Of a stretch of 64,000 nt of DNA, positions 1 to 8,197 are shown piece by piece. This stretch comes from Phycobacter azelaicus (GTDB taxonomy: Bacteria; Pseudomonadota; Alphaproteobacteria; Rhodobacterales; Rhodobacteraceae). Under the pieces are notes generated by a model. The model had not been told where the DNA came from. It made no database searches and saw nothing but the letters and a program-made list of their open reading frames with translations. The first letter of the stretch is position 1, and each line of letters opens with the position of its first letter. The position numbers were made by a program, and so were the translations under genes. The stretch covers positions 89,589-153,588 of the forward strand of contig NZ_WKFH01000001.1 of NCBI RefSeq assembly GCF_014884385.1. The letters run 5' to 3'.

Positions 1-2
1 TG

Positions 3-1085
3 CCCGACCATTCGACCTTCTCGAAAAACCGACATGGGCGGTTTCGGGAGAGCGAACTGCTGCGCCATTTGTTTGAGACGACTGTTACCCGTTGCATCGC
101 AGAGGGTCTCGTGAGCGGCAAACGTATGGCCATCGACGCCAGTCTGATCGAGGCTGACGCCAACAAGCAGAACTCGACACCGAAGGAAGAATGGGACGCG
201 ACAACCATTGATCCCATGGATGCACCACGCGCCGTTCGAGAGTATCTCGACACATTGGATGAGGCGGCCTTTGGCGCTGCCAGCAATGTGCAGCCGAAGT
301 TCACATCACATTCCGACCCCGCCAGTCAATGGACGGCAGCCCGCAAAGGTCCTGCATTCTTCAGCTATTCCGACAATTATCTGATCGATACGGATTATGG
401 GGTCATCGTCGACGTCGAGGCCACACGATCCATTCGGCAGGCCGAGGTTGGGTCCACCAAAACAATGCTCAGGCGCGTGAAAGACAGGTTTGATCTGCAC
501 CCGGAGCGCCTGATCGCAGATACCGCCTATGGCACCGGGCCGATGTTGGGCTGGCTTGTCGAACGCAAGATCGCCCCACACATTCCTGTCTTTGACAAGT
601 CCAGCCGCAGCGATGGCACATGGACGCGTGCTGACTTCGAATGGGATGCAGAGAACGATCAATACATCTGTCCGGAGGGGCACGCGCTGAAGCAGTTCCG
701 TCGCAACTATTCCGACCCGAACCGAGGACCCACCGGCAAAGGCACAGCCCGCTATCGCGCATTGAAACTGACCTGCCAGGCCTGCCCATCAAAGGCCAAA
801 TGCTGCCCGAATGCCGACGCTCGCAAGATCACACGTGAAGAACACGAAGACGCACGTCAAGTCGCTCGCGACATCGCCAAGACCCGCCAATACGAGATCT
901 CAATGAAGCTCCGAAAGAAGGTCGAGATGCTCTTCGCTCACCTCAAACGCATTCTCGGCCTCGGGCGGCTCCGATTACGCGGACCATGCGGTGCAAATGA
1001 CGAATTCCTCCTCGCCGCAACCGCCCAAAACCTCCGCAAACTGGCAAAGATCTTTCCCGCACCGCAGCAAACGCGCAAAGCCTGA
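3..1085 (+). CDS. IS1182-family transposase, 5' end outside window
   Basis: The reading frame is open from the first bases, and the residues before the first internal Met (beginning PDHSTFSKNR) fit the N-terminal half of IS1182-type DDE transposases, so the gene starts before the window. Family signs are the GKRMAIDASLIEADANK segment with a catalytic Asp, the ADTAYGTG motif with the second Asp, a Cys-rich insert (CQACPSKAKCC) and a C-terminal VEMLFAHLKRILGL segment carrying the catalytic Glu. It catalyses cut or copy transposition of its own element. I could not identify its terminal inverted repeat downstream. It lies upstream of the metal-resistance genes and shows nothing linking it to them functionally. 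Confidence 0.85.
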   Translation, partial: PDHSTFSKNRHGRFRESELLRHLFETTVTRCIAEGLVSGKRMAIDASLIEADANKQNSTPKEEWDATTIDPMDAPRAVREYLDTLDEAAFGAASNVQPKFTSHSDPASQWTAARKGPAFFSYSDNYLIDTDYGVIVDVEATRSIRQAEVGSTKTMLRRVKDRFDLHPERLIADTAYGTGPMLGWLVERKIAPHIPVFDKSSRSDGTWTRADFEWDAENDQYICPEGHALKQFRRNYSDPNRGPTGKGTARYRALKLTCQACPSKAKCCPNADARKITREEHEDARQVARDIAKTRQYEISMKLRKKVEMLFAHLKRILGLGRLRLRGPCGANDEFLLAATAQNLRKLAKIFPAPQQTRKA

Positions 1086-1381
1086 TAGAAAAGGCGCTCG
1101 CGCTATGTTCAGCACCGCGCTTTCTGCGTCAGCAACACGTTGTTTTTCCACAGAATCAGCCCAAAGTGAACAATGCTGCATCGCGTTCCAATGTAGGCTC
1201 TCATAGCCGAGGATGAAAAAGTGACAAAATCAAACCGAGTTTCGCCAAGGGTTTGTGGCAGAGTATCGACACCGGTAAGATCCAAAATGCTTGTAAAATT
1301 GGCCTGTGATCTGTCAGATGCCAGCGGCAGAAGGAGAGCCATCCCTTCACGAGGACTTGATCATCGCTCATAAATGAGGCC
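1086..1381. other. intergenic stretch, no gene seen
   Basis: This stretch lies between the IS1182 transposase and the MerR-type promoter of the L,D-transpeptidase. It should contain the right end of the IS element, which I could not delimit. The short open frames inside have no recognisable protein features or ribosome-binding sites. Confidence 0.4.
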
Positions 1382-1412
1382 TTGAACCTATAGTGGCTTG
1401 AGGTTCTACAAG
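1382..1412 (+). promoter_or_regulatory. MerR-family operator/promoter of L,D-transpeptidase gene
   Basis: A -35-like TTGAAC (1382-1387) is separated by 19 bp from TACAAG (1407-1412). The spacer contains an imperfect dyad, CCTATAG-tgg-CTTGAGG. A 19-bp spacer with a central dyad is the hallmark of promoters activated by MerR-family metal regulators. The same arrangement occurs at 2585, 19733 (minus strand) and 20299, which suggests a shared regulator. Confidence 0.7.
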
Positions 1413-1473
1413 GCACTCGAGGCATCCAAGCCGCGGCTGGAGGTGCACAAACAATTTCTTTGGAGTAGGACCT

Positions 1474-2136
1474 ATGCTGACCCGGCGCCATTTCATTTCC
1501 ACGTCCACTGCGATGTTTTCGTTACCGATCGCGGGACCGGCTTTGGCCAGTAGCTGGCCAACGACCGGCCAAAAAGCGTCGTGGGATTCTCAGGTAACGC
1601 CCAGCAACTATGACCCGGCGACATCCAATCCGTGGGGGCTGCATCCCCGTTTCTTGCCGCAACGTGTTGCTGCGAAAGATGGCCTTGTGCCAGGTGACAT
1701 CCATGTCGATGCAGTCGCCCGCTATCTCTATCACATTGAAGAAGGTGGTACAGCGATGCGGTATGGAGTGGCGATCGCGCGTGGAAATCTCTACGAACCA
1801 GGAACCTACACCATTCGGCGAAAGGTCGAATGGCCACACTGGACCCCAACAGCGTCAATGATCGAACGAAATCCGGAAAACGCAGAATTTGCGGATGGGA
1901 TGGAGCCGGGGCCGAAGAATGCACTCGGGTCACGTGCTCTTTATCTCTACGTTGGCAACCGAGACACTTACCTTCGCATCCACGGGACACCTAAACCTTG
2001 GTCGATTGGCGGTCGAGCGAGTTCTGGCTGCGTCCGGATGGTCATGGCACATATCAATGATCTCTATTCAAACGTCGCCATAGGGTCGACCGTATACCTG
2101 TATTCTGCCGAACAGAGTGTTGTTTCGGACAGCTAG
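1474..2136 (+). CDS. exported L,D-transpeptidase (YkuD domain)
   Basis: The 220-residue protein has a Tat-like or Sec signal (MLTRRHFISTSTAMFSLPIAG then ALAS) and a C-terminal YkuD domain. The domain carries the HGT motif near residue 170 and SSGCVRM with the catalytic Cys near 186 and the Arg two residues on. L,D-transpeptidases form 3-3 crosslinks in peptidoglycan or attach proteins to it in the periplasm. A MerR-type promoter lies about 60 bp upstream, so expression is probably metal-induced. This is the first of several envelope genes in the presumed metal regulon. The start is the first ATG, preceded by GGAG. Confidence 0.88.
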   Translation: MLTRRHFISTSTAMFSLPIAGPALASSWPTTGQKASWDSQVTPSNYDPATSNPWGLHPRFLPQRVAAKDGLVPGDIHVDAVARYLYHIEEGGTAMRYGVAIARGNLYEPGTYTIRRKVEWPHWTPTASMIERNPENAEFADGMEPGPKNALGSRALYLYVGNRDTYLRIHGTPKPWSIGGRASSGCVRMVMAHINDLYSNVAIGSTVYLYSAEQSVVSDS

Positions 2137-2163
2137 TGCAGGATTGTGACGCGTTGATCTTCG

Positions 2164-2188
2164 CTCCGGCCCTCAACGTGGGCCGGAG
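2164..2188. terminator. strong GC hairpin between convergent genes
   Basis: CTCCGGCCC (2164-2172), a 7-nt loop and GGGCCGGAG (2180-2188) form a perfect 9-bp stem. It sits between the convergent L,D-transpeptidase and lipoprotein genes. There is no clear T-run on either side, so the terminator role is inferred from stem strength and position. Confidence 0.5.
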
Positions 2189-2209
2189 ATGTCAGGAAGA
2201 TCGTTACGT

Positions 2210-2482
2210 TTACCGAGCAACACAAATCGGGTTGCCACCAGCGGTTCTGAGGGGAAGCAAGGTCTTTTCTACGGGTCCGTTGTGTTCATACCAGTAGCAT
2301 CCGTCTTCTTCGCGGAGCCGGGCTGTTGCAAGGTTTTGACTTGGATCAGCCAGTTCCACGATAGCCTCTGGCACGTTTCCGATTTTTTGGGATCCGTTCT
2401 GATCTGTCGTCGCGCATGCGCCAAGCAGCAGTACCCCAAGTAGCGGTAGTCCGATCGGTCCGGCAAATTGCTGAGTCTTCAT
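2210..2482 (-). CDS. small lipoprotein of unknown function
   Basis: A 90-residue protein with a lipoprotein signal: a hydrophobic stretch followed by the lipobox LLGAC, placing the lipid-modified Cys near residue 23. The mature part is short and contains DGCYWYEHNGPVEKTLLPL and a C-terminal PICVAR, giving two further Cys residues. I do not recognise the family. It is divergent from the P-type ATPase gene and shares that intergenic region with the ATPase's MerR-type promoter. A dedicated lspA (signal peptidase II) lies elsewhere in the same metal region and could process it. Confidence 0.65.
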   Translation of the reverse strand: MKTQQFAGPIGLPLLGVLLLGACATTDQNGSQKIGNVPEAIVELADPSQNLATARLREEDGCYWYEHNGPVEKTLLPLRTAGGNPICVAR

Positions 2483-2584
2483 AAATTCCTTGTCGCCTTT
2501 CTTCGTTGATTGCGTGTCCGCCGATTGGTTTTATACTCGCGCGCCCCTTGGCAGCCGAAAACTATATACGAAACAAAATACCTC

Positions 2585-2615
2585 TTGAACCTCTAGCGAC
2601 TGTAGGAGTTATGGT
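2585..2615 (+). promoter_or_regulatory. MerR-family operator/promoter of P-type ATPase gene
   Basis: TTGAAC (2585-2590), a 19-bp spacer holding the dyad CCTCTAG-cga-CTGTAGG, then TATGGT (2610-2615). This is the canonical distorted-spacer promoter of the ZntR/CadR/PbrR class. It lies 30 bp upstream of the ATPase start. Confidence 0.8.
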
Positions 2616-2645
2616 CCAGCCAAGCAATGATTCTGGAGATGCCGA

Positions 2646-5015
2646 ATGGCCGCCAAAACTGAAACTGTGGTATCTGAAGTACACCCAACTGATAGAGCCA
2701 AGTCAGAAACATGTGCAAGTGAACATGCCTGCTGTGGAGGAAGCCATTCACACGAAGAGTTTGGTCCCGTGCCACAAGATGGAGCGGGCCGGAGTTTTCA
2801 GGTCAGCGGTCTTGATTGCGCAGAAGAAGTGGCGATCCTCAACAAGGTCGTTGGACCGAAAGTCGGCGGGGCGGAGCACCTGGCATTCGATGTCATCAAC
2901 GGACGCATGATCATACTCCACAGCGCTGCCGCAGTGTCGGATGGAGAGATCACTCAACTGGTTGCGACCACGGGTATGAGCGCAAAACCCTGGGATGCCG
3001 AGAACGCTTCGGAGGATCAAGCTGCGCATCTTGCCCGTCAGCGCCTGTTCACAATGCTGAGCGGAGGCTTTTGGGCGGCAGGATTTCTGTATCACATCGC
3101 AGAAACCGGGATGGGCGGTGCGATCGGTCTCTTTTCCGGCCATGGAGAAGCAGTGATGCCTTTGGTCGAAGCGGGGCTTTTTGCTATCGCGATCCTGGCT
3201 GGCGTTTGGCTTGTCGCCCCGAAGGCGTGGTCATCCGCGCGGCGCGTATCGCCCGACATGAACCTCTTGATGGTGGTCGCTGTGGCCGGGGCTATCGGCC
3301 TTGGCGAGTTTTTCGAGGCGGCAACGGTCGCGTTCTTCTTCTCTCTCTCGCTGTACCTTGAAAGCTGGAGTGTCGGGCGGGCGCGGAACGCTGTCTCGGC
3401 TTTGCTCGACCTAGCGCCACCTACTGCAAGGGTTGTCTACGAAGATGGTTCTGAAGCAGATGTTCCGGCGTCAGCCGTCGCCATCGATGCACATTTCGTG
3501 GTGCGTGGCGGGGACCGCATTCCATTGGACGGGCAAGTGATCGAAGGCGCCGGGGCCGTTGATCAAGCCCCGATCACTGGCGAAAGCGCATTGGTGCCGA
3601 AGGAGCCGGGTGACGAGGTCTATGCGGGCACGATCAATGGCGAGGGCACGCTGACGGTACGCGCGACCAGGGCGGCCTCCGACACGGTGCTCGCCAAGAT
3701 CATCCGCATGGTAGGCGACGCCCACACCCGCCGCGCGCCCGTGGAGCAATGGGTGGCGAAATTTGCGCGCGTCTATACGCCCATCGTGATGGCGCTCGCC
3801 ATTGCCGTCGCGATGCTGCCACCGCTCGTATTTGGTGGAGCCTGGGATGACTGGTTCTACAACGCCCTCGTCCTTCTGGTGATCGCCTGCCCTTGTGCGC
3901 TGGTCATTTCGACGCCCGTGTCCATCGTCGCCGCGCTCACAGCCTCGGCCCGCGCCGGGGTGCTGATCAAGGGCGGTGCTTATGTCGAAGCTCCGGGACG
4001 CACTTCAGCCTTGGCCATGGACAAGACCGGTACGATCACCATCGGCGAGCCTGAAGTTGCTGCAATGTATCCGCTAGGGAATGCGTCGACGCAGGATCTG
4101 ATGGGCGTAGCGGCGGCGCTTGAAGCGCGATCCTCCCACCCGTTAGCGCGCGCTATCCTTGTACGTGCAGAAGTCGACGGCCTTGATGTATCCGCGGCGG
4201 ACGATACGCGGACCGTACCGGGGCGTGGGCTTGAAGGCAGGGTACAGGATCGGGCGGTCTGGCTCGGCTCTGACCGGTTCGCCGAGGAAAAAGGGCTTGG
4301 AAGTGCCATTCCGACAGACCTTCGGCACCGTATCGAAGTTGCCGGTAGTACGTTGGTGGCTGTTGGTGATGCAAATGGGGTGATGGGTATTCTGGAACTG
4401 CGCGACCGCATCCGCCCCGACGCCAAGGGAATCGTGGCTCGTCTGCATGCGCAGGGCGTGAAAACCATCGTCATGCTGACGGGCGACAATGAACGCACCG
4501 CGCGCGCGGTCGCGACAGAGGTCGGCATCGACGAGGTGCGCGCGGAGCTTCTGCCCGAGGACAAGGTGACGGCCATCGAAGACCTGGTCGAAGCGCACGA
4601 TATGGTGGCCATGATTGGCGATGGCGTAAACGATGCCCCCGCCATGGCGCGGGCCCACTATGCTATCGCCATGGGCGCGGTTGGTTCCGACGCGGCCATC
4701 GAGACGGCGGACATTGCCTTGATGACTGATGACATTGGCAGGGTGCCCTGGCTCATAGGCCATTCCCGCCGTGCGATGTCGATCATCCGTCAAAACATCG
4801 CAACCTCGCTGGCAACCAAGGCCGTTTTCGTGGTGGCGACAGCGTTTGGGATGGCATCGATGTGGGGGGCCATTGCCGCAGATGTTGGCGTGTCACTGCT
4901 GGTTGTCGCAAATGCGCTCAGGCTGTTAAACGGACACCACGCGGAGACTCCGCCCAAAGGCGGTGACCGCGTCGGCGACAGACTGGCCGAAGGTGCTTTG
5001 GCGCACGGCCATTGA
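2646..5015 (+). CDS. zntA: heavy-metal P1B-type ATPase (Zn/Cd/Pb efflux)
   Basis: The 789-residue protein shows the full P1B-ATPase layout. It has a cytoplasmic N-terminal metal-binding region, transmembrane helices, the actuator motif TGES, the intramembrane CPC motif (VIACPCALV, residues about 415-417), the phosphorylation site DKTGT (about 458) and the hinge GDGVND (about 658). CPC with the ZntA-like downstream helices points to Zn2+/Cd2+/Pb2+ rather than Cu+ export. The N-terminus is odd: a Cys/His-rich tail (CASEHACCGGSHSH) precedes a ferredoxin-like domain whose usual CxxC loop reads GLDCAEE, with only one Cys and acidic residues. A MerR-type promoter directly upstream implies metal induction. 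The next gene, an L,D-transpeptidase, follows after about 60 bp and is probably co-transcribed. Confidence 0.92.
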   Translation: MAAKTETVVSEVHPTDRAKSETCASEHACCGGSHSHEEFGPVPQDGAGRSFQVSGLDCAEEVAILNKVVGPKVGGAEHLAFDVINGRMIILHSAAAVSDGEITQLVATTGMSAKPWDAENASEDQAAHLARQRLFTMLSGGFWAAGFLYHIAETGMGGAIGLFSGHGEAVMPLVEAGLFAIAILAGVWLVAPKAWSSARRVSPDMNLLMVVAVAGAIGLGEFFEAATVAFFFSLSLYLESWSVGRARNAVSALLDLAPPTARVVYEDGSEADVPASAVAIDAHFVVRGGDRIPLDGQVIEGAGAVDQAPITGESALVPKEPGDEVYAGTINGEGTLTVRATRAASDTVLAKIIRMVGDAHTRRAPVEQWVAKFARVYTPIVMALAIAVAMLPPLVFGGAWDDWFYNALVLLVIACPCALVISTPVSIVAALTASARAGVLIKGGAYVEAPGRTSALAMDKTGTITIGEPEVAAMYPLGNASTQDLMGVAAALEARSSHPLARAILVRAEVDGLDVSAADDTRTVPGRGLEGRVQDRAVWLGSDRFAEEKGLGSAIPTDLRHRIEVAGSTLVAVGDANGVMGILELRDRIRPDAKGIVARLHAQGVKTIVMLTGDNERTARAVATEVGIDEVRAELLPEDKVTAIEDLVEAHDMVAMIGDGVNDAPAMARAHYAIAMGAVGSDAAIETADIALMTDDIGRVPWLIGHSRRAMSIIRQNIATSLATKAVFVVATAFGMASMWGAIAADVGVSLLVVANALRLLNGHHAETPPKGGDRVGDRLAEGALAHGH

Positions 5016-5076
5016 ACGGGCTGGCACAGCACGCTAGTGTCAAGTTTGAAAAACCTCATGAAAGAGGCATTGAGCA

Positions 5077-5586
5077 GTGAATTTTCGAGTTACACGTCGC
5101 ACAATCCTCCTGGGAGCTCTGGCGACAATTCTTTCTGGATGTGCAAACAAATTCCGCACTTACAGGGGGCCGGAGGTGACCCGGGTGCGGGTCTACAAGG
5201 GGCAGCGCATGATTGTCCTTGATGGACCAGAGGGTGTTTTGCGCACTATCCCAATGGGCCTTGGCTTTGCGCCTGAGGGTCACAAGCAATTCGAAGGGGA
5301 CGGGCGCACGCCAGAAGGATCATACGTGATTGACAGGCGAAATCCCGAAAGCCTGTTTCATCTTTCCATCGGGATCTCGTACCCGAACGAGGCGGATATC
5401 GCATACGCAAAGGCTCAGGGCCGTTCCCCTGGTGGAGATATTTTCATCCATGGGGGGCCGCGCCCTGGCATTGACCCGACAAACAAGCGCGACTGGACGG
5501 CCGGATGCATTGCCGTTTCGGATCGGGAGATAGAAGATATCTATGCAATGGTGAAGAACGGGACACCTATTGATATCTACTCATAA
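5077..5586 (+). CDS. L,D-transpeptidase-fold lipoprotein (YafK/DpaA-like)
   Basis: A 169-residue protein with a lipobox (LSGCA, Cys near 22) followed by a YkuD-fold catalytic domain. Motifs are KQFEGDGRTPEG, DIFIHGG with the catalytic His, and DWTAGCIAVSDREIE with the catalytic Cys. The TAGCIAVS form resembles the YafK/DpaA branch, which cleaves Lpp-peptidoglycan links in E. coli rather than making crosslinks, so the activity could be hydrolytic. It lies about 60 bp downstream of the zinc ATPase on the same strand and probably shares its metal-induced transcript. Two YkuD-domain proteins in one metal region is unusual. Confidence 0.85.
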   Translation: MNFRVTRRTILLGALATILSGCANKFRTYRGPEVTRVRVYKGQRMIVLDGPEGVLRTIPMGLGFAPEGHKQFEGDGRTPEGSYVIDRRNPESLFHLSIGISYPNEADIAYAKAQGRSPGGDIFIHGGPRPGIDPTNKRDWTAGCIAVSDREIEDIYAMVKNGTPIDIYS

Positions 5587-5826
5587 CCGAATTTGTCTGG
5601 AAACGGTGGCGGCTGTGCTTCTCAAAAAAACTGTTGTCGGTGCGGCAGACTGACAGTTTCAAGGTAGACTGATCAAACCGAAGAACACAGGTAATGAGCA
5701 AGATAGGCGAACCCCAGTTCAGTGGGTCTGGCGAACGATGAATGGTAGGGAAAGCTCTTCGAATGGCACTACGAAACTGAAAACGCTGCGAAATCTGAAT
5801 TTTCCGACCTTCCTTGATCAAAATCG
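5587..5826. other. convergent intergenic region
   Basis: About 240 bp lies between the convergent YafK-like gene and the ABC permease gene. I see no gene, no clear terminator hairpin with a T-run, and no MerR-type promoter with correct spacing. Confidence 0.4.
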
Positions 5827-6570
5827 TCACGAAAACCGCTTTTGTAAAACCGAATTTAGACCTTCGAACAGCAGCACAAGAGCGATGATGGCAAGCGTGA
5901 CAGTTGCAGCTTTGTCGTATTGGAACGAACGCACGTAAGTCTGAACGTACAGACCGATGCCCCCGGCGCCAACGATACCTAAGATCAAGCTTTCGCGGAG
6001 GTTCAGTTCAAAGCGGAAGACAGTGTCGCGGAGCACAACTGGTGCCATCTGTGGCCAGATCGCCCACCGCAATAATTGCGCTCGGCTGGCACCTGCGCTT
6101 TCCAATGCAGCAAGTGGTGCGGCACCGACATTGTCGATTGCTTCAGCATAGAATTTGGCCAGCATGCCGGTGGCATGAAAAGTGATTGCAAGAATACCGG
6201 GCAGTGGGCCCAGCCCGACTGCCCCCACCATCAGCATCGCCACCAAGATCAGCGGAATCGACCGGATCACTGCCAGCAGCGCACGTACCGGGCGCCAGAT
6301 GGCTGCGGGTACAAGGGTCTCAGACGCAAGTACAGCCAGCCCCGCCGACAGGACGACCGCAAACAGCGTCCCAAGAATGGCGATTCTCAGTGTCTCGGTT
6401 AGGCCTGTAAGGACTTCCGGCCAGACAGAAAGGTCCGGTGGTATCATCCGGCCTAGAAATTCTGCTAGCCTCGGACCCGCTCCGGGCAGTTTTTCCAAGC
6501 CGATGTCAGCGTTTCCTGCAGCCCACAGCACAGCAAGCCCGAGTACCATCCAAACCAAGATCCGGCTCAT
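5827..6570 (-). CDS. PhnE-like ABC transporter permease
   Basis: A 247-residue inner-membrane protein with about six hydrophobic segments and an EAA-type cytoplasmic loop (ESAGASRAQLLRWAIWPQ), ending with GIVGAGGIGLYVQTY, as in PhnE-type permeases. It is the last gene of a leftward operon. Its start codon overlaps the stop of the ATPase gene, which implies translational coupling. Family membership suggests phosphonate or phosphite import. The operon's peroxidase-like first gene and its neighbour, an MntR-type regulator, suggest instead a metal or another oxidised substrate. Confidence 0.85.
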   Translation of the reverse strand: MSRILVWMVLGLAVLWAAGNADIGLEKLPGAGPRLAEFLGRMIPPDLSVWPEVLTGLTETLRIAILGTLFAVVLSAGLAVLASETLVPAAIWRPVRALLAVIRSIPLILVAMLMVGAVGLGPLPGILAITFHATGMLAKFYAEAIDNVGAAPLAALESAGASRAQLLRWAIWPQMAPVVLRDTVFRFELNLRESLILGIVGAGGIGLYVQTYVRSFQYDKAATVTLAIIALVLLFEGLNSVLQKRFS

Positions 6571-7340
6571 CAGCTCACCACCCGCAATCCGTCACCAGGT
6601 ACTGTTCCATGGTACAAATCGCTGATGTCATCGTTGCCGACCATCGCGGAGGGCTTGTCAAACAGCACCGCGCCCGCGCGCAATCCAACGATACGGTCGG
6701 CAAAGCGCCGCGAAAGCTCTGGCTGATGCGAACTGAAGACTACAGCGATGCCGCGATTTCGCGCTGTGTTGGTGATCAGTTCCAGAATGCGTTCGGCGTG
6801 GGCTGGATCGAGGTTGCTGACCGGTTCATCCGCCAGTATCAACTCAGGCTCCTGCGCCAGGCAGCGGGCGATGGCCACTCGCTGGCGCTGACCACCTGAA
6901 AGCTGATCTGCACGGCGCTGTGCCAACTCCGTTAGGCCGGTGTCCTCCAGCGCGATGGTCGTCTTGAGGTGATCCTGCGCACCGTATCGCCCCCAAAGCG
7001 ACGGCCAGAGGCGCATTCGCCCCAGCCGCCCGTTCATCGCATTCTGGTAAACGCTCTGCCGGTCAACCAGGGCGAACTCCTGAAAGATGAAGCCAGTCTC
7101 TAGCCGGGTTTTTCGTTCTGGTGCCCGATCATTTGGAAGCCGGTTGCCCAGTACCTCAGCCCGACCGCGCCATCCCCGGACCCGCCCATCCAGCAAGGCC
7201 AGCAGGGTCGACTTGCCGGCGCCCGAAGGCCCCAGCAAGGCCACACATTCCCCCGGTGCCACCTGCAGCGACACATCCTGCAGGGCCTCAGCGTCGTCAA
7301 AGCAATGCGACACAGCATGGAGGGCAAGCGCTTGGGTCAT
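6570..7340 (-). CDS. PhnC-like ABC transporter ATP-binding protein
   Basis: A 256-residue ATPase with Walker A (GPSGAGKST, residues about 38-46), signature LSGGQRQRVAIARCL and Walker B (LILADEPVSNLD). The length and DEPVSNLDP form are those of PhnC-type ATPases. It overlaps the substrate-binding protein gene by four bases (ATGA) and abuts the permease gene, so the three are one transporter. It energises import by the permease partner at the inner-membrane face. Confidence 0.9.
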   Translation of the reverse strand: MTQALALHAVSHCFDDAEALQDVSLQVAPGECVALLGPSGAGKSTLLALLDGRVRGWRGRAEVLGNRLPNDRAPERKTRLETGFIFQEFALVDRQSVYQNAMNGRLGRMRLWPSLWGRYGAQDHLKTTIALEDTGLTELAQRRADQLSGGQRQRVAIARCLAQEPELILADEPVSNLDPAHAERILELITNTARNRGIAVVFSSHQPELSRRFADRIVGLRAGAVLFDKPSAMVGNDDISDLYHGTVPGDGLRVVS

Positions 7341-8197
7341 TTTAGATAGCCGTAACGGCGTGCCATCTGCCTGACCCCGTCATAGACCTTGGGATCTGCT
7401 GCCACATAGCCGTCTGGGCCGTAGAGATAGGCCAGCAAATACTGGTTCTCAGCCTGGTTCAGGCGCAGCATGGCATCCACGAAGCGGGCCTGCAAGGCCG
7501 CATCTAGACCAGGCCGGGCAATGATGGCATGGCTGGGGATCTGCGCGCTTTCGCCCAGCACCCTGACCTCGGCCTGCTGCTCAGGCGTCAGATAAAGATC
7601 GGCATACTGGCTGGCACCCGCAGCATCCACTAACCCGTTGGCCATAGCCTGCATTGCCTGCTGATAACCACCGGCAAAGAACTTCTGGCCAAAGAACCGG
7701 TCCGCATCGCCTGCATCCGCAACGAGTCCTTCGCGCACAAACAGGTCGAGCGGATAGAGATAGCCGGACTCCGACACCGGATCGGCAAAGGCAATGTCAC
7801 GGCCCTGCAGGTCGGCCAGCGTCTCGATGCCGCTGTCCTTGCGCACAAACACCCGGCCCGAATAGCTCGGCTGGCCGCGGTAAACCTCGGACAGAAGTGG
7901 CACCGCCCCGATCTGGTCTTCTGCCAGCACAAAGGGCAAGGCACCCATGAAGGAGATATCGGCATCACCATTGCGCAATGCCTCAACTGCCGCAGCATGA
8001 TCAAAGGTAACAAAGCCGGTGACTGGAACCTCCAACTGCTGGGACAGCCAGGCAGTGATCGCCTCGATATCCCCCAACAGCTTCTCTGGGTTTTCTTGCG
8101 GAATGAAGGCGAGTTTCAGTGCCTCTTCCGCAGAGGCAGTTGCTGGCACTGTTAGGGCGGCAGCGACAGTGGTCAAAAAGGTACGGCGCGACAGCAT
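7337..8197 (-). CDS. PhnD-like periplasmic substrate-binding protein
   Basis: A 286-residue exported protein with a twin-arginine-like signal (MLSRRTFLTTVAAALTVPATASA). Its fold signature is that of the phosphate/phosphite/phosphonate-binding family: LAFIPQENPEK near the start, then GDADISFMGALPFVLA, VFVRKDSGIETLADLQGRDIAFADPVSESGYLYP and DAAGAS. This family also includes sensors and binders of other ligands, so the substrate cannot be read from sequence. Its ATG overlaps the stop of the upstream diheme protein gene by one base (TGATG). This supports functional coupling of transporter and cytochrome. Confidence 0.86.
   Translation of the reverse strand: MLSRRTFLTTVAAALTVPATASAEEALKLAFIPQENPEKLLGDIEAITAWLSQQLEVPVTGFVTFDHAAAVEALRNGDADISFMGALPFVLAEDQIGAVPLLSEVYRGQPSYSGRVFVRKDSGIETLADLQGRDIAFADPVSESGYLYPLDLFVREGLVADAGDADRFFGQKFFAGGYQQAMQAMANGLVDAAGASQYADLYLTPEQQAEVRVLGESAQIPSHAIIARPGLDAALQARFVDAMLRLNQAENQYLLAYLYGPDGYVAADPKVYDGVRQMARRYGYLK

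Noticed and set aside
306..792. Long minus-strand open frames opposite the IS1182 transposase
   Set aside because: Shadows of a GC-rich coding strand with no recognisable domains.
3980..4793. Minus-strand frames of more than 200 codons opposite zntA
   Set aside because: Composition typical of antisense frames (Ser/Arg/Thr-rich, no motifs) and no promoter or start signals.
5640..5690. A possible fifth MerR-type promoter (minus-strand TTGAAACTGTCAG)
   Set aside because: No 19-bp spacer to a credible -10, no ACCT-type dyad, and no gene in the right position downstream.
5827..8197. Calling the ABC transporter a phosphonate importer by family name
   Set aside because: No phosphonate-degrading genes are present, and the co-transcribed diheme protein and MntR neighbour point to another role; only the family resemblance was recorded.
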